NCBI GenBank assembly: GCA_905221605.1
Contig: CAJNDS010000624.1
Coordinates: 62,001 to 126,000, forward strand
Origin: Symbiodinium natans
Lineage: Eukaryota; Sar; Dinophyceae; Suessiales; Symbiodiniaceae
Reading direction: 5' to 3'
Length of the DNA stretch: 64,000 nucleotides
Under the pieces are notes generated by a model that saw only the letters and a list, made by a program, of their open reading frames with translations, had not been told where the DNA came from and searched no databases. The number at the start of each line of letters is the position of its first letter. The first letter of the stretch is position 1. Below, piece after piece: positions 39,366 to 50,475 of this stretch. Position numbers and translations under genes: made by a program.

Positions 39366-39777
39366 GGGCGGGGGGAGCATGCATGGCACTGACTGTCCCA
39401 ACCTAACCTCGTCACCATGCGCTTGGCACAATCGGCATTGAGGGGTACTTGGCGAACTGGATAGTGAGAAGGGTTTTAACTTGTCTGTCATGCAGACAGA
39501 GAGAAGAGCGAGGCAACAATTCTATGTCTCTGTCGTGTCATAGAGGAATCAAGGCGCAAATGCCCGGGACCACACAAAATCATGAACCCCCCCCCTTCGA
39601 ACCTCCGTACCCTACACCCTAAATTCCGAACAGAACCCCGGCCTTACCCCCGTAAGGCACGCCTGTTGGCGGCTTCCCTCCACAGTGTTTGCGTCGAGGG
39701 CGCCCCTGACCAATCAGGAACAAGGGTTCAGGGTTGAGTGAACCCAATCCGTAGTGTCTTTTGCCTACCTGCCAATG

Positions 39778-39850
39778 AGGTCCCGAAGCCCCTGCATATC
39801 CGTACATTTAAAGTGGATATCCTGTAAGGTCCCTCTTCCGTGGTTTTTGA
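39778..39850 (-). CDS. Candidate exon, unknown
   Basis: The minus frame reads RGTLQDIHFKCTDMQGLRDL then IG, and ends at a good donor (GGCAG|GTAGGC). No family recognised. Confidence 0.35.
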
Positions 39851-40154
39851 CAGCCCCATATAGTCTTACGGGGGGGGGTTTTGGGCTTTGATATCCCCAA
39901 ACCTGAAACACTGTTTCGGTGAGGGAATAGGGGGGAGTCGTGTTTCGGGGCCTTCCAGGGCTCAAGAACCTACGGTACACCGCGACACAGCATGCCTCTC
40001 TTGTGAAGGAGCCTCCCACTCAGCGATGCCGTCCTGGTCAGGCGCTCGTAGGGTTTGCTTAGCTTTGGCTTAATGAGCCTTAAGGTTTTACAGGTTTCGG
40101 GATGAGGTTGGGGGTTCTTAGGGCCCCAGAATCTTGGGGCGCTTGGGATGTGCT

Positions 40155-40385
40155 TCAACAGAGAAGTCGCCCCATGGGGTCCTCATTTCGAACGGGCCCG
40201 CTGGCGGGGTTCGCCGCCTGCCGGAAACAGCCTACATCCATTGCAAATCCAACGCTCGACTCCTGAAACCCTACTGTAAGCCACCTTAACGACAGAGTCA
40301 AGGATTCACCATCCTCTCTGCGAATTTCTTCTTCGTAAGATTGCAAATGACATGTCAAAGGAACTGCGATCGCTGCACCCGACAT
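40155..40385 (-). CDS. Candidate exon region, unknown
   Basis: The minus frame is open for 77 codons and includes VPLTCHLQSYEEEIRREDGE. Composition is peptide-like at the N-terminal half and less so toward 40.16 kb. No family recognised. Confidence 0.3.
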   Translation of the reverse strand: MSGAAIAVPLTCHLQSYEEEIRREDGESLTLSLRWLTVGFQESSVGFAMDVGCFRQAANPASGPVRNEDPMGRLLC

Positions 40386-41684
40386 TCTTACGAGGCGCGG
40401 AGAACTTGACTTTCAACAGCGGACCCCGACCAAGCCGGGAAGTTCGGCTTGAAAGAAGGAGCCCGCTCTAAAGGGGTACGGACATTAATCGCGAAGGATT
40501 GCGAAGGTGTACATAGAAGCCCTCAGGCAAGCGTTCAAACCTCTGCGGGACTTTGGTACTACGAGTTCACCTAAGCCTAAACACTCACTCAGCCCCTGAC
40601 CCTTGAACCGGTCTCCACGCACCCGGCCGCGCCTTGTTTAGAGCGTCTTTGGCTCCTCGGCAACAACCGAAATTTGAGCCGCGAGCCCTCAGCAAACCTC
40701 CTGCTCCAGCTTTGGGGTCTTGTTTGCCTAAACCTTGCCCAAGGTACTCTTTCCAAACTGCTCCAGGTCATCCGCAAGAGTCTGCCCACCCGACCTGGAC
40801 AACAACTGGACGCAGACATCCCCCTCTTCCGACTCATCCCCCCCTACCCAGCGCCAAGTCTTGACATCCGGAACGTCCCCACACGTCCCTCAACACTAGC
40901 CCCTCTAAGACTCAAAGTCCGTCCCATCCACACACACACACACGAAACAAAATAAACATGCGCAACCTTAGAACCCCAAGGGCCTCGTTCTCCAAACCCC
41001 ACAAGGCTTGAAAGGAGTTTACTGGCTCTGAAACCAGGGATGTATTCACCCGAGCACCCCAAACTCCAGAGTCCTGGAAGCCCCAAACCCCGAATCCCGC
41101 AAAATGCAAGTTCGAGGTTTAGGGAAGTTGAAGGTTCAGCGTAATAAGGGTGTGTGATGGCGTGTGGTTTAGGCTTGGGTTTGGTGGTCTTGAACGGTCG
41201 AGACGCACAGCGGGACTTGCCGGCAGCGTTGCCAAATCCTCAAAGGATGGCTGCTGAGGATTTATAACGCATATGATCAGGTTCTACAGATTAAGGCTCT
41301 TCTTGAGCGTGTGAGGGATGTCAAAACATTCAGTGTAGCCCTATAAACTTTTAGCATTCCTTCGCGCCCTTTGAGTTCTATACACGCGGGCACAGTGTCA
41401 ACTGGACGCAGTCGTGTACTGTCCTCCAGCCGGCGGATTCCAAGGCCGGAAGTGAACTTGGCCTGCCATGTCTTCTGGCATTCCCTTAGTACTTAGGGGC
41501 ACCACAATGATCAAACGCCGAATCGTGAAGACCTCTGATGGGAGCTATCTTCGAGCAAGGCCCCTTTTTCTGGTTCATAAGTTTGGTCGTCGAGAGCTTG
41601 GTTATTTACCTATTTACCAGCCCATATACTGTGTAAGACGATGTAAGCAGTGCAGTGAATTCAGGTTGAACTTATCACGGTCGC

Positions 41685-41800
41685 TATCCGCAGAACCCCG
41701 CTGGAAGATGGCTGGCCGTGCCCTAAGCTGCTTCTCCGCGTCGATGATGATCTGCGCCCTGTCCAGGAAGCACCATGAAGTTGGGTCGAAGGATGCAACA
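41685..41800 (-). CDS. Candidate exon, unknown
   Basis: The minus frame reads SFDPTSWCFLDRAQIIIDAE then KQLRARPAIFQRG with very high G/C in third positions. This is one of the clearest coding stretches in the middle of the window. The overlapping plus-strand ORF (41468-41851) lacks that bias. Confidence 0.5.
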
Positions 41801-42596
41801 CATCGGGTTCAAGGACGTTGTCGGGCACATAGAGTTCCAGAACCCTCATAGTGGGAGGTTGTAGCGTGCGCCTGCCACAACAGATGAATTGCACTTTGAA
41901 CTCCTACGCCCAACTCAACAAGAGCGTGTTGCCCAAACTATGATTCCACTTGGTTTCTCGCTGCCAGCTAGGTGCATTGAAGTGTAAACCTTACTGATCC
42001 CTTTTTGTACAACTCCAAACAGCCCTGGGCCCTAAACCCTCCACCATTATCTGGACCAGACTCAGAAGAAAGGGGCATATTTAAGGGCCATGATTGAGAC
42101 CTGCCGAAGCTCCAAACTTACAGGGCAGATGCACAAGGACTGCGGACGCCTTTCGTGCAAATAATCGTTCGCAGCGGAGAGGTCACCTCAGCGTCATGCA
42201 GCTCGAAGTGCTTACGGGGCTATGTTCGGGCTCCCTAGCTGCCTCTGCTCCCCAAGGACATTTACCGGTTTGCATGGCAGGGGTTAGCAGACCACTTGAC
42301 AGCCAAGCTGCTGCCAGAAAGTGTGCTGGCCAAGCTGTCGCTCCTGTGAATCGTGGCCTTGTCATGTACCGAATGGCCCATCTGAACACTAGCTTCCGAC
42401 TTTCGTACGGATGGGGTACTAGAAAGCACTCTCCTGGTACAGGCTGCTCATGGCACTATTATGTTGCAGTGAGGAGATGCATGTCTTGTGGGTGTCTCGG
42501 GGCCAAGAGAAGTCCAGGCTCGTAGTCAGCGGAAGAGGCAGGCAAACATCGGCTCGAAGTCGCACAAGAGAGAGCAGGAGAGACAGGCCGAGCAGG

Positions 42597-42702
42597 CAGA
42601 GAACAAAAGAGAGAGAGAGAGAGGGAGGGAACGGGAGAGAGAGAGACAGAGACAAAGAGAAGGAGAGAAAGAGAGTGAGAGAGAGAGAGAAGGAGAGGAA
42701 TG
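42597..42702. repeat. GA-rich purine tract
   Basis: Imperfect (GAGA)n with GGGA and CAGA interruptions, similar in kind to the tract at 36.3 kb. Confidence 0.9.
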
Positions 42703-43369
42703 TGCACACATACTGTGTGTGACGAACAGGACCGGCATGATCATGACATCATAGCTGGCCCGGTCCCTGACACGCTCCGACTTGCCCTGCACCCGAAGCC
42801 CAGCTGTAAAGCCCATAAGCCCAGCATCCATCGCCAAACCATCCCCCGTAATCTACGACCCAAGAACTTCCTGGTACCCAGCACAGTGAACCCTCTAAAG
42901 TTCGTAGGGCTCAAAGGGCTCAGTCCCTACAAGCTTTGCGGATGTAGGGATATCCTGCTCAAGTCCGGCCAGGAGACAGCGGGGGCTTTGTATCCTCCTG
43001 GTGGTAGACCTGGCTCGAAGGCTGTATACACAACCCCTAAACCCTAAACCCGGTACTCCTGGGCATCGAATTCAGGGTTTCAAGGGCTTCTAGGGTGGAA
43101 GTTGGGCTCCTACAGATCTGCTCCGCAGCTGAGCATGATTGGGTTCAGGGGTTAGCGGGTTCAGGGGCGCTGCGTGCTTGGACAATGTGAGGTGTAATCC
43201 AAGATCTATGTCTGAAAGCCTTCTCGCAGCAAAGACTACTTGTCGGAAGTTTCTGCGGCCAGGGCCGAGGCTTCCCATTCAACCCAGTGTCTTAGTTTTC
43301 AGCATGTCTGCAAGCCCACCCCAAATGCCGTGAAACCTCCAACTTCTTCCGGCCAGGCACAGTTTCTTC

Positions 43370-43465
43370 GAATGTTCGCGCCAGCGGACGCCGTCACGGC
43401 AGTGCTCGCCAGAATGCCTCCACAGGCTCGGCTCTGCACAACCAGTTGGGCCAAAAACTCTGAAA
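43370..43465 (-). CDS. Candidate exon, unknown
   Basis: The minus frame reads AQLVVQSRACGGILASTAVT then ASAGANIRRNCAWPEE. A shorter peptide-like stretch (HFSLNIPDRPAFVSGG) follows the same strand at 43.57-43.63 kb. Family unknown. Confidence 0.3.
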
Positions 43466-44154
43466 CCCTGAGCCCAAACCTTTAACCCTAAACACGAAAC
43501 CCTCAAACCTAAAGCCCTGGACCAAAAACCCTAAAACCTGAATCGTTCCATTTCACCAGTGACGGGGTGCCCCCCTCCTGAAACAAATGCAGGTCGGTCG
43601 GGAATATTGAGGCTGAAGTGCCGGCCACTTGTGATCGCCAAGCGGGCTGTTGGCTGAAATGGAGCTCTTCCCCGACACCCAAACCCGGAGTCACCGGGGC
43701 TTCACTCAGGCCTCAGAGCCGTTTGCCGGGAACGGGAAGCAACCCTGTACACTAGGCCACTGTGCTGCCTGAGGGTGTCTCTTTCAGGGTAACCGCACGG
43801 ACTGGATGACTAGACTCGAAACCTCGAGTGACATGAAGCAAGTCACCTGAACCCCTAAACTAGGAGGTTTTGCCGGCCCCGAAAAGGATCCTTAAAGGAA
43901 CCCTAGATTATCCTGCTAAGAACCGAGAAACCCTAAAGCGCGGCCTGTGATCTGAATGGCACCTGAGCCATGCTTGAGAGGACATTCGAGGGTTCAGGGA
44001 TTTCAGGGCTCAGGGATTTCAGGGTTGAGGGTCTCGTCCAAATCCCTGAGCCTTGAACCATCCTGACGCCTCCACAAACCGCTAAAGGGCGAGACCCTGG
44101 CTTGCTTCGAGGACATGGGACTTGTGTTCAAAACTGTGGGCCCTAGTGGGGTCT

Positions 44155-44222
44155 CTACCCTAAACCCTAAAATCCTAGACCCTAAACCCTAAAAAACCCT
44201 AAACCCTAAACCCTAAACTGAG
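44155..44222. repeat. Short interstitial CCCTAAA array
   Basis: About eight imperfect CCCTAAA units including one CCCTAAAAAA variant. Similar short arrays occur at 28150-28170, 31640-31695, 33592-33615, 33786-33815, 35185-35220 and 45178-45200. Confidence 0.85.
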
Positions 44223-44370
44223 ACCACTCCGAGCACCTTGAGGATTTCTGGGGCCCAGGAGGTGCATCCCTGTGCAGGACAAGGCGCAGGTGGCCTGAAG
44301 TTGGAAAGTGGGACCTCTGCTCGTAAACTACATAAAGAAATATACATACATAAAAACATGTACAAATACA

Positions 44371-44416
44371 GAAATATAATATAATATAATATAATACAAT
44401 ATAATATAATAAATAT
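44371..44416. repeat. (TATAA)n pentanucleotide array
   Basis: About eight TATAA units with one TACAA variant. Confidence 0.9.
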
Positions 44417-44714
44417 ATCCTCCCAAACGACGAAACTCATCGGCTGCACGATGTCCACTCCGCAATCTGGGAAATCCCCAGCATGAAGCATCGCACCAAC
44501 TGCATCCAAGCAGCTACAAGAGATTACCCTTAGATTTCAGCGCGAGGCCACGCTACAACAGGCAGCGCCCGAGCCCGACTCCCGAACCCGGCCCAAGTCG
44601 ACAGCGCACACAAGGCAAATTGAGACGCAAACTCATGACGTCCGCACTAAACGCTGAACCCCTAAAACACCGCCTACAGTCCGAGACCAAAAAGACCTTA
44701 AACTCTCCAAGCTC

Positions 44715-44788
44715 TGAGCAAGCCAAAGAAGCGCGCCCTCGATGTAGATGGCGAGGAAGCCCCAAAGCGCAAGGTCCAGGGAGACCAT
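44715..44788 (-). CDS. Candidate exon with membrane segment, copy B, paralogue of 28296-28354
   Basis: The minus frame reads MVSLDLALWGFLAIYIEG, against MVSLNLAIWGYIAIYIED at 28.3 kb. About 80 percent of 56 bases agree by my hand count, and most differences keep hydrophobic character. The hydrophobic stretch followed by an acidic residue resembles the last membrane segment before the nucleotide-binding domain of ABCA-type transporters. No Walker motif was found downstream, so I do not name it. Confidence 0.5.
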
Positions 44789-45084
44789 GGCTACAGGGGC
44801 AGTTCAGGGTCTGTTTGGGGTTTAGGGCTTGTAAAGTTGAAGGCTTTATCTGTGGATTGGGGGGCTTCTGGATTTGGGGTGTTGAGTTTGGGAGGAAGGG
44901 CCGTGGGGTTCAGGGTCTAGGTGGCTTGAGGGCTTTCAAGGGTTCAGGACCTTAGGGTTTGGAGTAGAGGGTGTTGGCTTTAGCGCTGCACCCTTCCAGA
45001 TCGTTTTCTGTAGCAAGATTGACTGGCATACTTGTTTCCCTACTAGGGAAGTCGGCTCACGCGTGAGCCCCAAAGCCCCAGTCC

Positions 45085-45155
45085 TTCGCACCCCGCTCGC
45101 CTGCGCAAAAGTCCTGCTGCGATCCGTTCATGGGATAAGGCGGCTGGCAAGCCTG
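45085..45155 (-). CDS. Candidate exon, copy B, paralogue of 28640-28705
   Basis: The minus frame reads PPYPMNGSQQDFCAG; the paralogue at 28.65 kb reads NPYPWDANQQDFCAG. The match is visible at DNA level too (tgcgcaRaagtcctgctg). Conservation of the peptide supports both as real exons. Confidence 0.5.
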
Positions 45156-46380
45156 GGCCACCTCGGCTATCTTAATTGGGGTTTAGGGTTTAGGGTTGTG
45201 AACGGACAAGGGCTATTCTACCCGAACACCGAATCAAGCACTGAGGGGTTCACATGCCGTCTGTATGTGTGAGGGTTCAGCATTCAGGTCGACATTCTGA
45301 ACTCCAACAGCTTCTAGCATTCTACTCTTGATGCATACGGGTATGAAGTATGGCGTTTAGTGCTCGTATCACCCACCCTAAACCATAGAAACAATCTGAA
45401 CAACTGCATTCTTGTTGATCCTTCCATGGCTGAATCTTGCACCTCTGGACATCAAAGGGTCCCGGGCTTAAGATGTTTGAGTTTCTCTTCAGCCTAAACC
45501 TTAGCCCCGCTTCCGTCGCCAGGTCGCATTGTTGAGATTTGTTGCGATCCTGAGCCAGGAAAGACTGGACGGGAAATGGCCCAAGCCCCTACTCTGAGCA
45601 CTCAACCCCAAAACTTGAAAGCCCTCACGGCAGGAACATGTCGTGACATGTGCTGGAAGAGGCTTGACGTTTCATTGCCTTTGACTGCTTGCCAGTCTTT
45701 GAGCATGATGCACCAAAATCAACAACTAGCCTTATTGTGGTTGCTTTTCTCGAACTTCAATTTCATCGGTGTTTACTCATGGAACTGAAGCTATGCATAA
45801 ATTTATACGAACAACAATACTGTTGAACATTCCTGTTTTTGCCAATTCATTCTCAGGTGTCTGTCAATCCAAGTCCGCAGAACCCAGTGACCTTTCAGAT
45901 GCTTCTACCTGTACTTTTGCTCAAGAATGCAACAGGTTTCAAGTGAGCTCAGACTTTGAGAAGCCTGTTTAACTAGCGCTTTCGTTTTCTTGTAAGTTGC
46001 TCATGTTTTCAACAAGTTTCAGGTCGCTTTACTTAGTGCACTCTTGTGACCTCATTTCTATAGGCCGCATCCAGAAAGTCTTGGGAACTCTGCTTTTTGT
46101 GACAACCAGCGGGGACAAAAGCATTGACTTCTTTGCAGCCACAAACAGAATCTTCGCTCCCCCTCCCCCAATATCTAACCTTAGATGCAACAACGTTTCG
46201 TTAGCTATGCACCTTTTTCAGATTTATACATCCATTGCACTGAAATCTTTTGCTGAGGAGTTTCGGCCCTACCCGGTCCGCACCTTTGGACTCGGCTGCA
46301 AGGTCGGAAGGCTGAATACGGGCTCTGGCCAGCACCCTAGTGAAGCTCTGACCTCCAAGGCTACCTCAAGAAAAAATCTT

Positions 46381-46476
46381 CTATACTCCCCTTAGAACCT
46401 TAATAACAATTATTTGTTGATACCCTCTTGGGTTTACAATTATATGAACAAAAAACACTTCCCAAGGGGGACATCG
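46381..46476. repeat. Dispersed ~95-bp repeat, copy 1
   Basis: Shares ctccccttagaacctt, a TTGTTGATA core, an AACAAAAAA tract and ttcccaaggggga, in the same order and spacing, with 60960-61054. The copies are in the same orientation. Confidence 0.75.
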
Positions 46477-46572
46477 TCTTCAGGAAGTCCCAGCAGCTGC
46501 CCGGGAGTCACCACCGCCTGAATGCCGTTCAGGCCGCACAGAGCCTCAGCTGCTGTGAACGGGCTCCGCCAT
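46465..46572 (-). CDS. Candidate exon, copy B gene
   Basis: The minus frame reads FTAAEALCGLNGIQAVVTPG then QLLGLPEDDVPLGK. It runs directly into the dispersed repeat at 46381-46476, whose start supplies the stop codon. The 3' boundary may therefore be a splice donor just before the repeat. Confidence 0.4.
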
Positions 46573-46696
46573 GGCACCCCCGAACCATCCCTGAAGCCAA
46601 AAGACCCCTGAAACCGCCCCGAAGTCAAGGAAGCACCTCAAAAACCGGATGCAACTTTTTGGCTTGTGGGGATTTTGGGGACAGGCAGCCAGTCTG

Positions 46697-46757
46697 AGGT
46701 TCTTCCTCGACGTGGATTCTCGTAGCCGCCTGCAGCTCGGATGCCGGATGCACGCTG
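46697..46757 (-). CDS. Candidate exon, copy B gene
   Basis: The minus frame reads VHPASELQAATRIHVEEE, preceded by acceptor-like cttcag. Short, but in series with its neighbours. Product unknown. Confidence 0.35.
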
Positions 46758-46883
46758 AAGCCGAGCCCAGGGAAGAAAACTAAGAGACCCAGCATGAAGT
46801 CTGAGCACTCAAAATCGCCGAAGGGCCCTAAAACTCAGACCCGGCTCCAAGTCCCAAGCCACAACATACACAGGGCAGCTTAC

Positions 46884-46990
46884 GCAGGACATTCCGCGCG
46901 CCTTGGCCTCAGCGATGCCTGGCAGGAGCGATTTAGGGTGCAGGGCAACCTCCATGCCGGGAGCTATCTGTTTCCCTATGTCCCAGACCT
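46884..46990 (-). CDS. Candidate exon, copy B gene
   Basis: The minus frame reads VWDIGKQIAPGMEVALHPKS then LLPGIAEAKARGMSC and stops at a good GT donor (TGC|GTAAGC) at 46883. Strong codon bias. It lies between the other copy-B exons in the same direction. Product unknown. Confidence 0.45.
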
Positions 46991-47205
46991 GGGAATAAAA
47001 CGGGTACCGGGACAAGGGCCCACACCGAGGTCCTAGTTCTTGTGTCTGTGAGTTGATACTCTTGGCATGCTATAAGGTCCATGATGGATTAGGATTTGGG
47101 GGCAGTGGTGGAAAGATCCGCATTGTATGACTTGGCTGATTTCTCCCCTCTCTTCTTTTACCTTTCCGGTTCAGGCTGTAGAGTCTGGCTTAAGGTTGAG
47201 GGTTT

Positions 47206-47302
47206 CGGGTAAGAAGGCCATAGAACCCTGCTGGTATCGCCAAGGTGCATTCTGCAGAATGGAAGTGACGTCCAGCGAAAGCTTGTCGGGCTCCTTGGAC
47301 AT
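47206..47302 (-). CDS. Candidate exon, copy B of a duplicated gene
   Basis: The minus frame reads MSKEPDKLSLDVTSILQN then APWRYQQGSMAFLP. Its first part resembles the exon at 30866-30940 (KDPDNLKYDYNMKVFKN). That exon lies about 16.4 kb away, the same offset seen for two other exon pairs. This supports duplication of a gene or gene half. Confidence 0.45.
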
Positions 47303-47409
47303 TCATCGCCGTATGAAGATGTACAGACATTGGGAAGCACTGCGACTTGACTGCTGCAGCAGTCCAGCCCGAACAACAAGCCCCTGAGAATTGGTGGCCA
47401 AGGGATGCA

Positions 47410-48350
47410 AAACGCTAAGCCCCAACTCTGACCAAGCCTCTCTTGCTTGACTCAGAACTCGTTGCAGAGTGGGTTCGAGAGCCTCCTCCAGACCAGGCCT
47501 TCCAAGGGAGGAGTAAGATTGGGCGTCGGAGTCGGTGATGGTGCGAATACAAACAGCTAGTAACTAGGTTAAAAAGGAAACACATCATATCCATTTTTCG
47601 CCTCATCAAACAGGAACAAGGGCACCATTGGGGGATCTTTTGGCGAATGGCGGTTTTGGGCTTCTCGAGGGCTTGAGGACCCAGAAACCCCGTGTCAGGC
47701 CAGTGAGTTAGAAAAGCCGCATCGTCAGCGCCAACGATGCGGGCGCCGGTTGGGGGAGGGGCAAAGGACCGTAGAGCGCAAAATGTGAAGCCTCCAGCAC
47801 GCACATCAGTGTTTATAGGGAGCCAAGCATAGGTCTCAAGCCCATGCACAGATTTGGTAGAAGGCTTGCAGTTGTTCTGGCTTAAAGGGCTTTGGCTTGG
47901 GGTTCGGGTAAGGGCAACCGCAAACAGTTCTAGCTCGCGCTGGCAAAGGTCTTAGGGGCTCGCTTGCTCCAGCTCGAAACCTAAGGGGTTGCTCACTTAA
48001 CGCCTAAGCCCACGACATGAACTTTGAGAGCTCATGACCCTTGAAGGCTGGTGTCTAATTACACGCAGCTTCTACAACAAGAACTCCGTATGAAGCATTC
48101 GACGTGTATGTATGCATGCAGTGCCTCGTGCTGGTGAGGGACAGCTCGGACGGTACCGAATTCGGGAAAGCCTGGTCGCGCGACAGCTGCACCGAATGTG
48201 TCTGGGCCGAACTTCGGGTTGTCGAGTAGTCGAGTATGGTTGGGGCTCAGGAGTGTGGACTTCCATGCCAGGGTATATGCTTCAGGGGCTTACTGCTGCG
48301 TATTTCTGCATGCTTTTAGGTCTAAACTTAAAAACAAATAAACAAAGAAC
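47410..48350. other. No gene clearly supported
   Basis: A 144-codon minus ORF (47415-47849) is open, but its composition is ambiguous. No motif recognised. The AT-rich island begins at the right end. Confidence 0.5.
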
Positions 48351-48719
48351 TATACATATCTATATATATATATATATATGGTACCCCCCCCCCCCCAAAA
48401 CCCACGCTTCCATATGCTCTTCCCTGAAGTCCGACAGATCGGCCTCCCAGTTTGGTCATGGTAGGGTTTTAGAAATTCATTAAATAGTTTACTGAATTTC
48501 ACTAATGTGTCTAATGTCCTTGATTTCGTTACTTTTAATTAACTTCGTTGATTCCAAAAAGCTTTATTCACATAATTAGATCCACTCAGCCATTGCTCGA
48601 GCGAGTGCTCAAACAGAAGTGACCTGAACAATTTGCTCGAGATCGTGGATTGCTATTAAGTGTTTAAAAACGTTTAAAAAAAGTACAAAACTATCAATAA
48701 GATTGCTAGATTGCTGTTA

Positions 48720-49735
48720 GTTTTACTTGGGTTCCTATTAAATTAAATGGGATTCATTTCGTATGAATTCAACAAGAGTCCGATTTAAATCAATACGTAC
48801 AATTGATAGGAATCTGGTTTAAATATGTAGAAGCATATCAAATAAGTAGGACTCCTATTCTAATTTCTTGGAGTCCTAAACTCAAAGGAATCATAGGAAG
48901 CCCATTGAAATGAATAGGAACCCTTTTGAATGCATAGGAATGCTATTAAAATGAATATGAACCCTATAAAAACTTCTGTGAATTCTTTTACGAGTAACAG
49001 GAATCCGTTTAACATGAAGACGAATCCTATTAAGATTAAGAGGAGCCAATAAAATTCTATAAAAAAGTAACGTGGACCCTTTGAAACAATAAGAGCCGCA
49101 CTGATGAAATGACTATGAACCTATTAAAACTTTTTGTTCATAGGACTGCTGTTAAAATTATTAAGAATTACAATAGAATTATTTCGAGTCCAATTGAAAT
49201 GAATAGGGGCCAGTATTCAAAAAACAGTAGGAGCACTGTTGAATCTAGTAGGATCCCTATGAAAATTCTTAAGAATCCTTTCAACATGAATGAGAGACCC
49301 TGTTAACATGAATACGAAGCCTATTCCAATTAATCAGGAACCTATTTAAATTAATTGGAAGCTTATCAAAGCAAAAAGAATCCAATTAACAATTTGTACG
49401 CAATCTTTTGAAATTGAATAAGAAGCCCATCAACATCATAGGAATATGTTTCAAAAAAAACTAGGAATAAGAATGCTATTAACATTACTAAGAACCCTAT
49501 TCAAACTACTTGGAATCTGATGAAAATGAATAGTAATCAATATTAACCCGAATAAATCCAATAGGCACCCTTTAATAGGCATCCTTTAGAAATTAATACG
49601 AACCCAACTAGACAAATGCAGGAATCCTACTTAAAAACAGTGAATGCTAGTAAAATTATTCGGAATCTTATCAATTTAATACGAACCCCCAGTAAAATGA
49701 ACGGCAGTAGGATTAATCATAAATAGGAAACCTAT
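48720..49735. repeat. Decayed AT-rich minisatellite, about 21-bp unit
   Basis: Successive units read like aggaatgctattaaaatgaa, aggaatccgtttaacatgaa, acgaatcctattaagattaa and aggaacctatttaaattaat, each about 20-21 bases long. Roughly 40 or more decayed units fit in the tract. Short ORFs here are artefacts of the repeat. Confidence 0.7.
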
Positions 49736-50475
49736 TCGGTAAGATTAATAAGACTCTTATTTTCCGTCTCTAATTTCAAAATGTAACCTTTCTCTCGGCT
49801 CTTAGAATTCCAGAATTCCAGATTTTTCAGGGGCCCCGAGTTCCCGAATTCCAGATTCTGGAATTCTGGAATTCTGGAACTGGGGGCTAATAAGAACTCC
49901 CATTGAAGTGAACGGGAGTATTATTAAAATTAGTCAGCCTAGAAAGTTATAAGGAATCCTCTAAAACTTAATGGGTAAGATTAATATGACTCTTATTTTC
50001 CGTCTCTAATTTCAAATGTAACCTTCTTGGCTCTCCGAAATTAGAATTCCAGAATTCCAGAATTCCAGATTTGTCAGGGGCCCCCAGTTCCAGAATTCCA
50101 GATTCTGGAATTCTGGAATTCTGGAACTGGTGGCTAATAAGAACTCCCAGTGAAGTGAACGGGAGTATTATTAAATTTAATCCGCCTAGAAAATTATAAG
50201 GAATCCTCTAAAACTTAATGGGTAAGATTAATAAGACTCTTATTTTCCGTCTCTAATTTCAAATGTAACCTTCTTGGCTCTCCGAAATTAGAATTCCAGA
50301 ATTCCAGAATTCCAGAATTCCAGATTTGTCAGGGGCCCCCAGTTCCAGAATTCCAGATTCTGGAATTCTGGAATTCTGGAACTGGGGGCCTCTGAAAAAT
50401 CTGGAATTCTGGAATTCTGGAATTAGGGATCTCAGAAAATCTGGAATTCTGGAATTCTGGAACTGGGGGTTTCTG
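49735..50475. repeat. Three tandem copies of a ~240-bp module with GAATTCCA foldback
   Basis: The landmark cttattttccgtctctaatt occurs at 49756, 49992 and 50239 (spacings 236 and 247). Each module carries direct GAATTCCA units followed by their reverse complements TGGAATTC around a central ccagattctgg. In the last copy (about 50285-50455) arms of roughly 80 bases can pair almost throughout. Confidence 0.75.

Noticed and set aside
48720-49735. CRISPR-like regular repeats
   Set aside because: Units are contiguous and decayed without unique spacers, and the genome is eukaryotic.
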